NCBI RefSeq assembly: GCF_947494875.1
Contig: NZ_CANLWM010000004.1
Location: 359,974 to 423,973 of the forward strand
Direction of reading: 5' to 3'
Length of the DNA stretch: 64,000 nt
DNA from: an uncultured Williamsia sp.
GTDB taxonomy: Bacteria; Actinomycetota; Actinomycetes; Mycobacteriales; Mycobacteriaceae
Notes under the pieces: generated by a model
What the model saw: only the letters and a program-made list of their open reading frames with translations
Databases searched by the model: none
Told to the model about the DNA's origin: nothing
Position numbers and translations under genes: made by a program
Shown: positions 35,133 to 43,136 of the stretch, one piece after another
How positions within the stretch are numbered: the stretch's first letter is position 1
Layout: each line of letters starts with the position of its first letter

Positions 35133-36944
35133 TCACTCGTCGCCGAGGGAGTGCCGGCTGCGACGCTCGTCGACCGGTGGCGGAGGCGCCGCGGGTCGTT
35201 GGGGATTCGCGGAGGGTGGGGGACGGTGGTCGTCGAGACCCGGTCGTCCCGCGCCGACGGGCGCCGGCGGCTGCTGCGGTCGACGGACCTGGCGTCCGCC
35301 GTCGATCAGAGAGCCCTCCGCGGGGAGCGCGACGAGCGAGGCGGCACACGTCTCGGTCCTCGTCACGACGTAGGCCCGCGTCTGATCGCGGTTGTCCTGA
35401 TAGATGGCGACGTCCGACGTCTCGTCGAGTCGCTCGGGGATGCCGGCGGTCCGATGGACGCGCAGCTGGGTGCCGACCGTCGGGTCCTCGGTGGCCTCAC
35501 GGGCGTCCAGGATGCACAGCGAGTAGTGGGCGACGGTGTGCCGCTGCTCGATCGGTGACGAGAACATGTACAGCGTGCGGGGATCGTTGACGTTCGTCAC
35601 GAGCGGTGCCCACGTGTCGGGGCGGTCGGTGCGGACGACGACGCGTGCCCCGACCGCGATGGCGCGCACGACGATCTGTTGCGCGAGGAAGGCCGACCCG
35701 TAGACGTCCACGCGGCGCACGTCGGACCCGAAGAGGGGGATGGCCAGGGCCTCGCCGTTCATGTTGGCGCCGAACAACTGTCCGTGCCCACCGTCGACGA
35801 CACGGATGCCGTCGAGCGCGTCGAGGTCGAGGACATCACGCGGCAGGGCTGCGATGTCGTCACGACCGATCGGCAGGGTGCGGTTCAGCGCGGCGCGCTG
35901 CCGACCGTCGAGACGACGGAGCTCGGCGGGCGGGGTCAGCGCGAGCTCGCCGACCGCGGCGAACCGGACCACCGTCGAGACCTCGTAATCCGTTCCCTGG
36001 CGGCGCAACCGGGTGGCGCATGTCGTCGCCAGGCTCGGGGTCATCCAGATCTTCGTGCCGAGGTCGTCGTCGATGGTCCGGGTGAGCGCGTAGGAGGTCG
36101 TCGAGTAGGAGCCGTCGGCGATGGAGGTCCACCCCTCCGCGGCGTCCTCCACCCGGGCGTGGTCGACCAGTTGTGCACCCATGGCACTGATCCCGGCGGC
36201 GGAGAGGATCGACGGCCGGTACCCCTCGTGGGCGAGGTGGTTGGCGACGCGGCGGGTGGCCGTGATCGCGGTGCGCAGCACGCCGGTGGGCCCGCCGCCG
36301 CGCGCCTCGATGGCGTCGGGACACAGCAGTGGATCGAGTCGGAGCACCACCCACACGTCCTGCTGCGGGACCGTGGGCAGGTTGGCGGTGAGCGTCGAGT
36401 ACGGGCCGGTGAGATGCGCCGCGGCGCGTGATCGCCACCCGTGCGCGACGACGTCGATGGACTCCAGCTCGATGTCGAACTGCGACAACGCCCGTGCCAC
36501 CACACCCAGCGACAACCCCGAGGTCGACACGACGGAGTTCGTCGGGACCAGCGCCGTCGGTGCGACCGGGCGGGCGATACGGACGACGGTGATCAGGCGG
36601 TCGTCGGCCCAGCGCGCTCCGATCGCCGTGCCGTCGGACTGGGGCAGGTCGAAGGGGACCGGTGGGTCGTCCGGGGTCCGGGTCACACGTCGCAGGTAGG
36701 CGAGGCGGCGTCCGACACGGCCGTAGACCGAGATGTCCGCGGGCGCCCGGACGGCCAGAGCCGCACCGATCACGCCGACGACGACGGTGGCCGCGACAGC
36801 GGGGAGGAACGCGACCCCGACCGCCCGCAGGACGGCGAAGACGACGACGGCGACCACCTCGGCGGCGATGACCGACCACAGGGGCAGCACCCGGACGAGA
36901 GACGAGGTGCGGGGCGAGGAGCCGGGCCGGGTCGGGTGCGACAC
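35133..36944 (-). CDS. eccE: ESX membrane component EccE
   Basis: A 603-residue EccE. Two transmembrane helices lie at residues about 18-65 (LWSVIAAEVVAVVVFAVLRA, FLPAVAATVVVGVIGAALAV), followed by a large cytosolic region and a Pro-rich tail (PAAPPPPVDERR). Family role: EccE sits at the edge of the EccB-C-D complex. The GTG at 36944 gives VSHPTRPGSS. It is divergent from eccB across 112 bp, which contains the palindrome CTGTACAG (36967-36974). It is separated from the eccC/eccD/mycP group by eccB, pirin and EspG. Confidence 0.88.
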   Translation of the reverse strand: MSHPTRPGSSPRTSSLVRVLPLWSVIAAEVVAVVVFAVLRAVGVAFLPAVAATVVVGVIGAALAVRAPADISVYGRVGRRLAYLRRVTRTPDDPPVPFDLPQSDGTAIGARWADDRLITVVRIARPVAPTALVPTNSVVSTSGLSLGVVARALSQFDIELESIDVVAHGWRSRAAAHLTGPYSTLTANLPTVPQQDVWVVLRLDPLLCPDAIEARGGGPTGVLRTAITATRRVANHLAHEGYRPSILSAAGISAMGAQLVDHARVEDAAEGWTSIADGSYSTTSYALTRTIDDDLGTKIWMTPSLATTCATRLRRQGTDYEVSTVVRFAAVGELALTPPAELRRLDGRQRAALNRTLPIGRDDIAALPRDVLDLDALDGIRVVDGGHGQLFGANMNGEALAIPLFGSDVRRVDVYGSAFLAQQIVVRAIAVGARVVVRTDRPDTWAPLVTNVNDPRTLYMFSSPIEQRHTVAHYSLCILDAREATEDPTVGTQLRVHRTAGIPERLDETSDVAIYQDNRDQTRAYVVTRTETCAASLVALPAEGSLIDGGRQVRRPQQPPAPVGAGRPGLDDHRPPPSANPQRPAAPPPPVDERRSRHSLGDE

Positions 36945-37056
36945 GTCGGCTACCTTAGCAACGGTTCTGTACAGCTGAATGGCTGCCGCGGCGAGCGCCG
37001 ACGCGGCCTGCCGGCGGTCGGACGGGGCAGGGCGGAGCGAGCTCGGACGGGGGTCG

Positions 37057-38499
37057 ATGATGGCACAGCGGACGACGAAGTCGCAGGTCAGCGGCTACCG
37101 TTTCCTGCTGCGACGGCTCGAGCACGCTCTCGTCCGTCGAGACATCCGCATGATCCACGACCCGATGAGCGGGCACGTGAAATCACTGATCGCGGGGCTG
37201 GTCCTCACCCTCGTCGTGGTCGGTGGCGCGGTGGCGTTCAGCATCTTCAAGCCCCAGGGCTCCGTCGGCGACTCGACGATCGTGATGAGCAAGCAGTCCG
37301 GTCAGCTCTACGTCATCGTCGACGGACGCCTGCATCCCGCGCTGAACCTCGCGTCGGCGCGGCTCGTGGCCGGGAAGGCGGAGAAGCCCAACTCCGTCAG
37401 CGACTCCGTGCTGGCGGGGTACCCGCGGGGGGCGCAGCTCGGCATCCCGGGTGCGCCGAGCGATCTGTCGGCGACGGGCGGCCCCGGACTCTCGATCTGG
37501 TCGGTCTGTGATCGCCTCGACGAGCCCCGCGACCCGGACGGCACCCCGACGGTCGGTGTCGTCGCGGGCAAGCCCGCACCGGGCCTGGGCGCCCGTCAGC
37601 TGGGCGGGTCCGATGCGCTCTACGTGCGCAGCGGCGACGAGTACTTCGTGGTGTACCGCGGTACCCGCGCGCAGATCGATCCCGACGATCTCGTCGTCCG
37701 TCAGGCGCTCGGGCTGCAGTCGGTGCAGGCCCGGTCGGTGAGTCCTGCACTGCTGGATGCCATCCCGCCGTCACGCGCCATCGAGGCGCCGCGGATCCCG
37801 GGTGCGGGCGACGCGTCGCGGTTCGCTCTCGACGGCGCCCGAATCGGATCGATCCTGCGCGTCTCCAGCCTCGACACCGGAGCGGGCGAGCAGGACCAGC
37901 TGTACGTGGTGCTGTCCTCGGGGATCCAGAAGGTGTCGCCGTTCGTCGCGGACCTGATCCGTGCCGCCACCCCCACCAGCGGACAACCGATCACCGTGAG
38001 CCCGGGTGCGCTCACCGCTATCCCCCAGGTGACGTCGCTCGACGTCGACGGCTACCCCGACACCGCCCCCGACGAGGTCGACGGCACCGCCCAGAAGGCG
38101 CTGTGCTTCCGCTGGAGCAAGGACGGCGACGCGGAGGCGTCGACGGCGGTCGCGCTGGAACCCGACTTCCCCGTGGCGAACGAGAAATCTCTGTTGCCGA
38201 CGGTGGGCGCTCGCAACGACGGCCTCGGCGCCGACGTCACCTACGTCCCGCCGGGGACCAACTACTTCGTCCGCACCACCGGCAGCAGCCCGGGCAGCGA
38301 TCGTGCCGCCTCGGACTTCCTCGTCGCGGACACGGGCGTGCGCTACGGCGTCCCCGACACTGCGGCCGACGACCTCGGGATGCCGAAACCCCTCACGGCG
38401 CCCTATCCCATCGTGAAGTTGATGCCGCCGGGTCCGGCCCTGGCCCGCAACTCCGCGCTCGTCGAACGCTCGGACGTCGCGCCCGACGCCGGATCCTGA
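37057..38499 (+). CDS. eccB: ESX membrane component EccB
   Basis: A 480-residue EccB. The cytosolic N-terminus (TTKSQVSGYRFLLRRLEHAL) is followed by one transmembrane helix (LIAGLVLTLVVVGGAVAFSIF, about residues 46-66) and a repeat-containing extracytoplasmic region (DALYVRSGDEYFVVYRG, YLVVLSSGIQKVSPFV). The first segment matches the family, in which EccB forms the periplasmic part of the ESX channel. ATG at 37057 (a second ATG follows directly); the upstream in-frame extension overlaps the divergent promoter. Confidence 0.93.
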   Translation: MMAQRTTKSQVSGYRFLLRRLEHALVRRDIRMIHDPMSGHVKSLIAGLVLTLVVVGGAVAFSIFKPQGSVGDSTIVMSKQSGQLYVIVDGRLHPALNLASARLVAGKAEKPNSVSDSVLAGYPRGAQLGIPGAPSDLSATGGPGLSIWSVCDRLDEPRDPDGTPTVGVVAGKPAPGLGARQLGGSDALYVRSGDEYFVVYRGTRAQIDPDDLVVRQALGLQSVQARSVSPALLDAIPPSRAIEAPRIPGAGDASRFALDGARIGSILRVSSLDTGAGEQDQLYVVLSSGIQKVSPFVADLIRAATPTSGQPITVSPGALTAIPQVTSLDVDGYPDTAPDEVDGTAQKALCFRWSKDGDAEASTAVALEPDFPVANEKSLLPTVGARNDGLGADVTYVPPGTNYFVRTTGSSPGSDRAASDFLVADTGVRYGVPDTAADDLGMPKPLTAPYPIVKLMPPGPALARNSALVERSDVAPDAGS

Positions 38500-38512
38500 G
38501 CCCGGGCAGCGT

Positions 38513-39247
38513 CTACAGGTCGAACGACGCGTGCATCTCCCAGAACAGGATCTCCGCGTCGTCCGTTGCGATCAGCGCTATCTCGTCGGCGTCGGTGGTG
38601 CGGACCGCGTCGCCGGTGTCGAGGCGCCCGGTCCCGACGAGTTCCACCGCACCACGCGCGACGAAGAGGTGTCCGAACGGCGCGGCGGGCAGCGTCACAC
38701 CCTGCCGGGCGCGGGGACGGGCCGCGTGCAGCGCGACGAAGCGGTTGCCGATGTCGAGTGCGGTGGTGCCGCGATGTCCGGCCCGCCCGGACACCACCGG
38801 GATCAGTTGCCCGCCGGCGAGTTCGTCGGTGAAGTCGTGTTCGGCGTAGGACGGGTCGCGTCCGTCGCCGTCGGGGGGAAGCCACATCTGCACCACGTGG
38901 GCGGCGACATCCTCGGCGCGCGTCGAGGCGTTGCGTTCGGAGTGGGTGATTCCCCGACCGGCGGACATCCGCTGGACCAGGCCCGGCGTGAGGATCCCGG
39001 AGTTGCCGTTGAAGTCGCGGTGTTCGACGGCCCCCTCGAGGACCCAGGTGACGATCTCGACGTTCTCGTGCCGGTGGGTGTCGAATCCGGCGCCTGTGTC
39101 GACGACGTCCTCGTTGTGGACCATCAGCACACCGTGGGCATTGGCGGGGAGATCGAAGTTGCCGGTGGCGGGGAACGATTGGGCGGATGTGACGGACCCG
39201 TCGCTCCAGTGGTGCCGAGCTTGGTCCCGGATGACCTCGAGGATCAC
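38513..39247 (-). CDS. Pirin-family protein
   Basis: A 244-residue bicupin. The N-terminal metal site is GFDTHRHENVEIVTWVLEGA with H-x-H and the later Glu/His (VEHRDFNGNSG); QRMSAGRGITHSERN is the second pirin motif. Pirins are iron-dependent regulators or quercetinases in other species. The GTG at 39247 overlaps the EspG stop by GTGA, so this pirin is translationally attached to the mycP-espG operon, which is unexpected for ESX genes. Its 3' end converges on eccB. Confidence 0.88.
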   Translation of the reverse strand: MILEVIRDQARHHWSDGSVTSAQSFPATGNFDLPANAHGVLMVHNEDVVDTGAGFDTHRHENVEIVTWVLEGAVEHRDFNGNSGILTPGLVQRMSAGRGITHSERNASTRAEDVAAHVVQMWLPPDGDGRDPSYAEHDFTDELAGGQLIPVVSGRAGHRGTTALDIGNRFVALHAARPRARQGVTLPAAPFGHLFVARGAVELVGTGRLDTGDAVRTTDADEIALIATDDAEILFWEMHASFDL

Positions 39248-40011
39248 GGCTGTTCACCGTGCCTGCGGCGCACCGTGTTCACCACGCGGTTGAGGGTCGA
39301 CGCGAACCGGGCGGCGTCGACGCCCATGGCGACGCCCGGCTCGTCGACGATCAGCAGGTAGCGGCCGTCGCCGGGGATGTCGCGGTAGCGGGCCTCGATC
39401 ACCGACGGTCGGTGACCGTCGACGGCGGAACCGACCTGGATGCGCAGTGACCCGCAGGTCGCCGGGTCGTCGCGGGCGAAGGCGGCAGCGGCCGACGGCC
39501 TCGGCGGTGGCTCGACGACGGCGATGGTGCTCGCGTCGATGCCGGGCAGCTGTCGGAACGTCACGTCGGTGTCGGTGGGGAGGGAGCCGGCGCCGTCGGA
39601 GCGGGGCAGCATGGCCACGATGTCGCGGGTCCAGTCCGACGCGGTGTGCCGCGTGATCGACACGGTCCCCCCGAGACTCACGGATCCGGTCAACTCCTGA
39701 CGCGCGACGATCACCGTCTGCATGTCCCGTGTCGCCGACACCACGCGACGGTGGTGGCCGGGGTCCTCGAACGGCTGTCGAGCGTCGAGGCCGGCCACCG
39801 CGATCGTGACCAGCGGCCGGGTGAGGGCGGCGATCGCCGCCCGGCGCGGCTCACTGAGCTCGGCGAGTGGCCGGCCGGGGGACTCGTCGCCGGTCGAGGC
39901 GGTGCGCGCGTCGGCCGCGGCGAACTCCGACGGGAAGTCGATGCCGTCCGCCTCGGCCCAGAGCTGCCGGAAGTGCAGCGTGCGCAGGGTCCACGCATCG
40001 CCCGTCGGCAT
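39244..40011 (-). CDS. espG: EspG-family chaperone (second copy)
   Basis: A 255-residue protein with EspG features: AWTLRTLHFRQLWAEADGID at the N-terminus, TIAVAGLDARQ and RDMQTVIVARQEL strands, and a C-terminal EARYRDIPGDGRYLLIVDEP strand pair. It differs from the EspG at 30648 and forms part of the eccD-mycP-espG-pirin operon, with ATGA overlap with mycP. Presumably it serves a different PE/PPE client or a general role. Confidence 0.65.
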   Translation of the reverse strand: MPTGDAWTLRTLHFRQLWAEADGIDFPSEFAAADARTASTGDESPGRPLAELSEPRRAAIAALTRPLVTIAVAGLDARQPFEDPGHHRRVVSATRDMQTVIVARQELTGSVSLGGTVSITRHTASDWTRDIVAMLPRSDGAGSLPTDTDVTFRQLPGIDASTIAVVEPPPRPSAAAAFARDDPATCGSLRIQVGSAVDGHRPSVIEARYRDIPGDGRYLLIVDEPGVAMGVDAARFASTLNRVVNTVRRRHGEQP

Positions 40012-41507
40012 CAGTAGTCGATGCCCTCGCGGAGTCGCCGACGGTCACCCGTGCGGCGTCGCACGAGCATCCAGGACAACACGGCGAGGAGACCCGCACC
40101 CGCCGCGACCCCGATGGCGACGTACCGGGGCACGGCACTCGGGGCCGGTGTGGCCGGTGCCGGACGCAGCGGCTCGGCGGCGAACACGTTGCGGGAGTCG
40201 CCCGTTCGTGGGTCGGCGGAATCGGCCCCCGACGGGAGGGCGTCGGGGGTGGTGGTGGTGAGCGCGGCGACGGGATCGATGAGGCCGTACCCGACCGCGC
40301 CGTCGCGCCCGTCGGCGGGATGGTGCGCCGTACGGGTGATGCGGTCGATGACCTGACGCGCGGTGAGTTGCGGGAACTTCGACCGGATCAGCGCCGCCAG
40401 ACCGGAGACCAACGGCGCGGCGAAGCTGGTCCCGGTGATTGGAATGGGCTTGTCCGGGTAGCGCGTGGCGTCGATGACGGCGGGGTTCGGGGACGTGTTG
40501 AGCGACTCCATGTCCCGACCGGGGGCGGCGACGGTCACCCACGGACCGGCGAGTGAGAACGTCGCGGGCGTCCCGTCGTCCTCGACGGCCCCGACACTCA
40601 CCACGTAGGGCGTGAAGTACGCAGGTGAGGACTTGGTGGACACCATCGACCACGGATCCGGGTCGCGACCGCCCTGCGCCGCCGCGGCGTTTTGCGCGCA
40701 CGCGCCGCCGTTCCCGGGCGACGTGTTGTCGGCCGCGGCGACCACCACGACGTTGCGGTCATAGGCGAATTTCACGGCCGCGCCAAGCGCCCGGTCACCG
40801 AGGTCGCTCCCGGCGGGGCCGCACGCCGAGACCGAGATGTTGATGACGGTGGCGCCGAGATTCACCGCACGCACGACGGCCCGCGCGAGCGTTGTCACGT
40901 CGCCTGCGCCCTCCGAGGCACCCTCCGGTAGCACCGGCGCCGACGACGACGCTTGCTTGGAGTCCGCGGGACCGTAATTCGCCGACGACTGCCGGATGGC
41001 GATGATCGTCGCGTCCGGCGCGACACCGGCGAACCCGTCGTCGGGCGACTGCTTCGCGGCGATGATTCCCGCGACCTGGGTGCCGTGACCGTCGCAGTCC
41101 GTGGTCCCGTTGCCCGACGACACGTAGTCGCCACCCGGGATCACCGAGAGTCGAGGGTGGCGAAAGACCCCGGTGTCGATGACGGCCACCCGCTGGCCCG
41201 CGCCCCGCGAGAACTTCCACGCCTGGTCGATGTCGAGCATCTGCAGGCTCGTAGGAGGTGCGATGTGATCGGCTTTGGTCGAGACCATCTCCGAACACAG
41301 CGACGTCTGGCGTGTCGGTGCGGACGGGGCGATCGGGCTGTCGGAGGGCACCGGACCGGCGATCGTGGGCGGCGTCATCGCTCGGGCGACACCGACCATT
41401 GCCGAGTCTGTCAGCGGCAGTGCGGAGGTCGCGGCCACGCCGACCGCCGCGGCCAGACCGACGCGCAGGAGCGCGGTGCGCCCGCGCCGAGCAACAGCAC
41501 CGCTCAC
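40011..41507 (-). CDS. mycP: Mycosin serine protease MycP
   Basis: A 498-residue subtilase. A secretion signal (about 11-32, LLRVGLAAAVGVAATSALPL) leads to a propeptide-like linker. The catalytic triad is Asp111 (AVIDTGVFRHP), His141 (DCDGHGTQVAG) and Ser361 (ITGTSFAAPL), with the oxyanion Asn261 (AAADNTSP). A C-terminal transmembrane helix (YVAIGVAAGAGLLAVLSWML) anchors it, with a basic cytosolic end. Role: periplasmic protease that stabilises and processes ESX components. GTG start coupled to eccD stop (GTGA). Confidence 0.95.
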   Translation of the reverse strand: MSGAVARRGRTALLRVGLAAAVGVAATSALPLTDSAMVGVARAMTPPTIAGPVPSDSPIAPSAPTRQTSLCSEMVSTKADHIAPPTSLQMLDIDQAWKFSRGAGQRVAVIDTGVFRHPRLSVIPGGDYVSSGNGTTDCDGHGTQVAGIIAAKQSPDDGFAGVAPDATIIAIRQSSANYGPADSKQASSSAPVLPEGASEGAGDVTTLARAVVRAVNLGATVINISVSACGPAGSDLGDRALGAAVKFAYDRNVVVVAAADNTSPGNGGACAQNAAAAQGGRDPDPWSMVSTKSSPAYFTPYVVSVGAVEDDGTPATFSLAGPWVTVAAPGRDMESLNTSPNPAVIDATRYPDKPIPITGTSFAAPLVSGLAALIRSKFPQLTARQVIDRITRTAHHPADGRDGAVGYGLIDPVAALTTTTPDALPSGADSADPRTGDSRNVFAAEPLRPAPATPAPSAVPRYVAIGVAAGAGLLAVLSWMLVRRRTGDRRRLREGIDY

Positions 41508-43054
41508 CACGCGCCGCGGGCGACGGAGTACAGCCCGATGACCCATGCCGCGATGGGCACCGTGGCGGTGATGACGAGGTATTCGAGGATCTCGCCGATC
41601 CGCCGCATCACCGGCGAGAACTCCATCGACGGCGTGATGACCCCGAAGGCGAACGCGGCCGCCGCGACGACCAGCGTCAGGCCCACGGCGAGGACCGCCC
41701 ACATCGAGTCCGCGAGCGACTGCGTCGCGACGACACCGAGGAGCCCCACCGCGCCGAGCCCGATCATCCCCGCGGCCTGCACGAGGTCACTGTGCGAGCG
41801 GCCACGCAGCACGATCGCGGCGGTGACGAGCACGCCCAGGAGCAACGACTTCCAGTCGACGCCCGCGCGGGGCACCGCGAGTATCACCGAGCACGTCGCG
41901 GCGACGGCCGCGGCACCGAGCATCAGCCCGGACATGTGGGCGTTCGCCGCCTTCGCCCGCAGCTCCAGGGCGGCCGTCTCGGGCAGCGCGACGGCACCGA
42001 TCGCGGCGACGCCGGCGTTGATGTTCGGGGTCTCGGGCGGGTCGATGTCGTCGAGCGACGCACCCGCGGACGGGACGGTCGGGATCGGCAGGCGCACCAG
42101 CAGGATCGTCAGCCGCGGCGCGATGAGCGCGACCAGCAGCGCGACGACCGCCACGACGGCGGCGGTGTGCTGGACCGGCGCGCCGACGAGCAGCTGCCCC
42201 AGCGCTCCCAGCCCGACGAGGGTCGAGACGGTGATCAGCGCGAGGTGGGTGAAGGGTTCACCCGCGGTCACCCGCAGCGCGACGACGCCCACCAGGACCG
42301 CCACACCCGCGCCGAGGAGCACGTTCGCGGAATGGTCGGCCGCGGGCAGCACGGCGAGGCACCCGACGAACACCGCCAGCGCCGACGCCACCGTCAGTGC
42401 GGCGCCGACCATCCGGTCGCCCGTCGAGCGGGCGACGATGTCGGCGACGAAGAACACACCGAACGCTGCGAACGCGACACCGGCGAGGTCGTAGCGGTGG
42501 TCGGACCAGGACGCGACCGCGGTCAGCACGGCCGACACGGACACGGCGGCCAGGAAGGCGATCACGCCGACCCACCGTGCCGCGGCCGCCGACCACGACC
42601 GGAACTCGCGGCGGGTGATGCCGGCGACCGCGTCTATGACGTCGTCGTAGACCGTCGGGAGCTCGGCGGTGCCCTCGGACCGAAGGACGAGGAGGTCGCC
42701 GTCGTGCACGCCCGACTCGATCAGCGTGCGGGTCTCGTCGAGGACGGGTTGACCCACCCGACCGAGCGTCCACCGGACGGCGAGGTCGTCGGGGACGCGT
42801 TCGGGTTCACCGAACTGGTTGCGCAGCAACAGGCCGGCGAGCTCGGGGACGAGCGAGGCGACCGGGACGTCGGCGGGCAGCGCGACGTCGACCTGGGTGC
42901 GACCGCTGAGCACGGAGACGCGACACAGTGCCGGTTCGGTGCGTCGGGGAGGTGCGTCGCGTCCGACGGGGTTGGTGGCCAGGCCGGTGGACATGGCCGC
43001 GCCCACGGTCGAACTGCCCGGCATCGGCCCCGGTCCGGGCGGGTAGGTCGTCAT
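41504..43054 (-). CDS. eccD: ESX channel protein EccD
   Basis: A 516-residue protein with a cytosolic ubiquitin-like N-terminal domain (CRVSVLSGRTQVDVALPADV, about 44-130) and about eleven hydrophobic transmembrane helices from residue about 160 to the end. EccD dimers line the inner-membrane barrel of the complex. The end LEYLVITATVPIAAWVIGLY is typical. ATG at 43054; the reading frame extends further upstream but overlaps eccC. It heads the operon eccD-mycP-espG-pirin and is divergent from eccC across 82 bp. Confidence 0.93.
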   Translation of the reverse strand: MTTYPPGPGPMPGSSTVGAAMSTGLATNPVGRDAPPRRTEPALCRVSVLSGRTQVDVALPADVPVASLVPELAGLLLRNQFGEPERVPDDLAVRWTLGRVGQPVLDETRTLIESGVHDGDLLVLRSEGTAELPTVYDDVIDAVAGITRREFRSWSAAAARWVGVIAFLAAVSVSAVLTAVASWSDHRYDLAGVAFAAFGVFFVADIVARSTGDRMVGAALTVASALAVFVGCLAVLPAADHSANVLLGAGVAVLVGVVALRVTAGEPFTHLALITVSTLVGLGALGQLLVGAPVQHTAAVVAVVALLVALIAPRLTILLVRLPIPTVPSAGASLDDIDPPETPNINAGVAAIGAVALPETAALELRAKAANAHMSGLMLGAAAVAATCSVILAVPRAGVDWKSLLLGVLVTAAIVLRGRSHSDLVQAAGMIGLGAVGLLGVVATQSLADSMWAVLAVGLTLVVAAAAFAFGVITPSMEFSPVMRRIGEILEYLVITATVPIAAWVIGLYSVARGAW

Positions 43055-43136
43055 CGGCAGCCAGCGCCTCCCTGTCAGCTGTGCGAGAACGTACGATAGC
43101 CGACGCAATGATCCGGGGTAGTGGGGAGGGCGCGTC

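Noticed and set aside
36967..36974. CTGTACAG palindrome as a specific operator between eccE and eccB
   Set aside because: Only 8 bp, and the related word CTGTACAG(G) also occurs inside the PPE-like gene near 30570; too weak to name.
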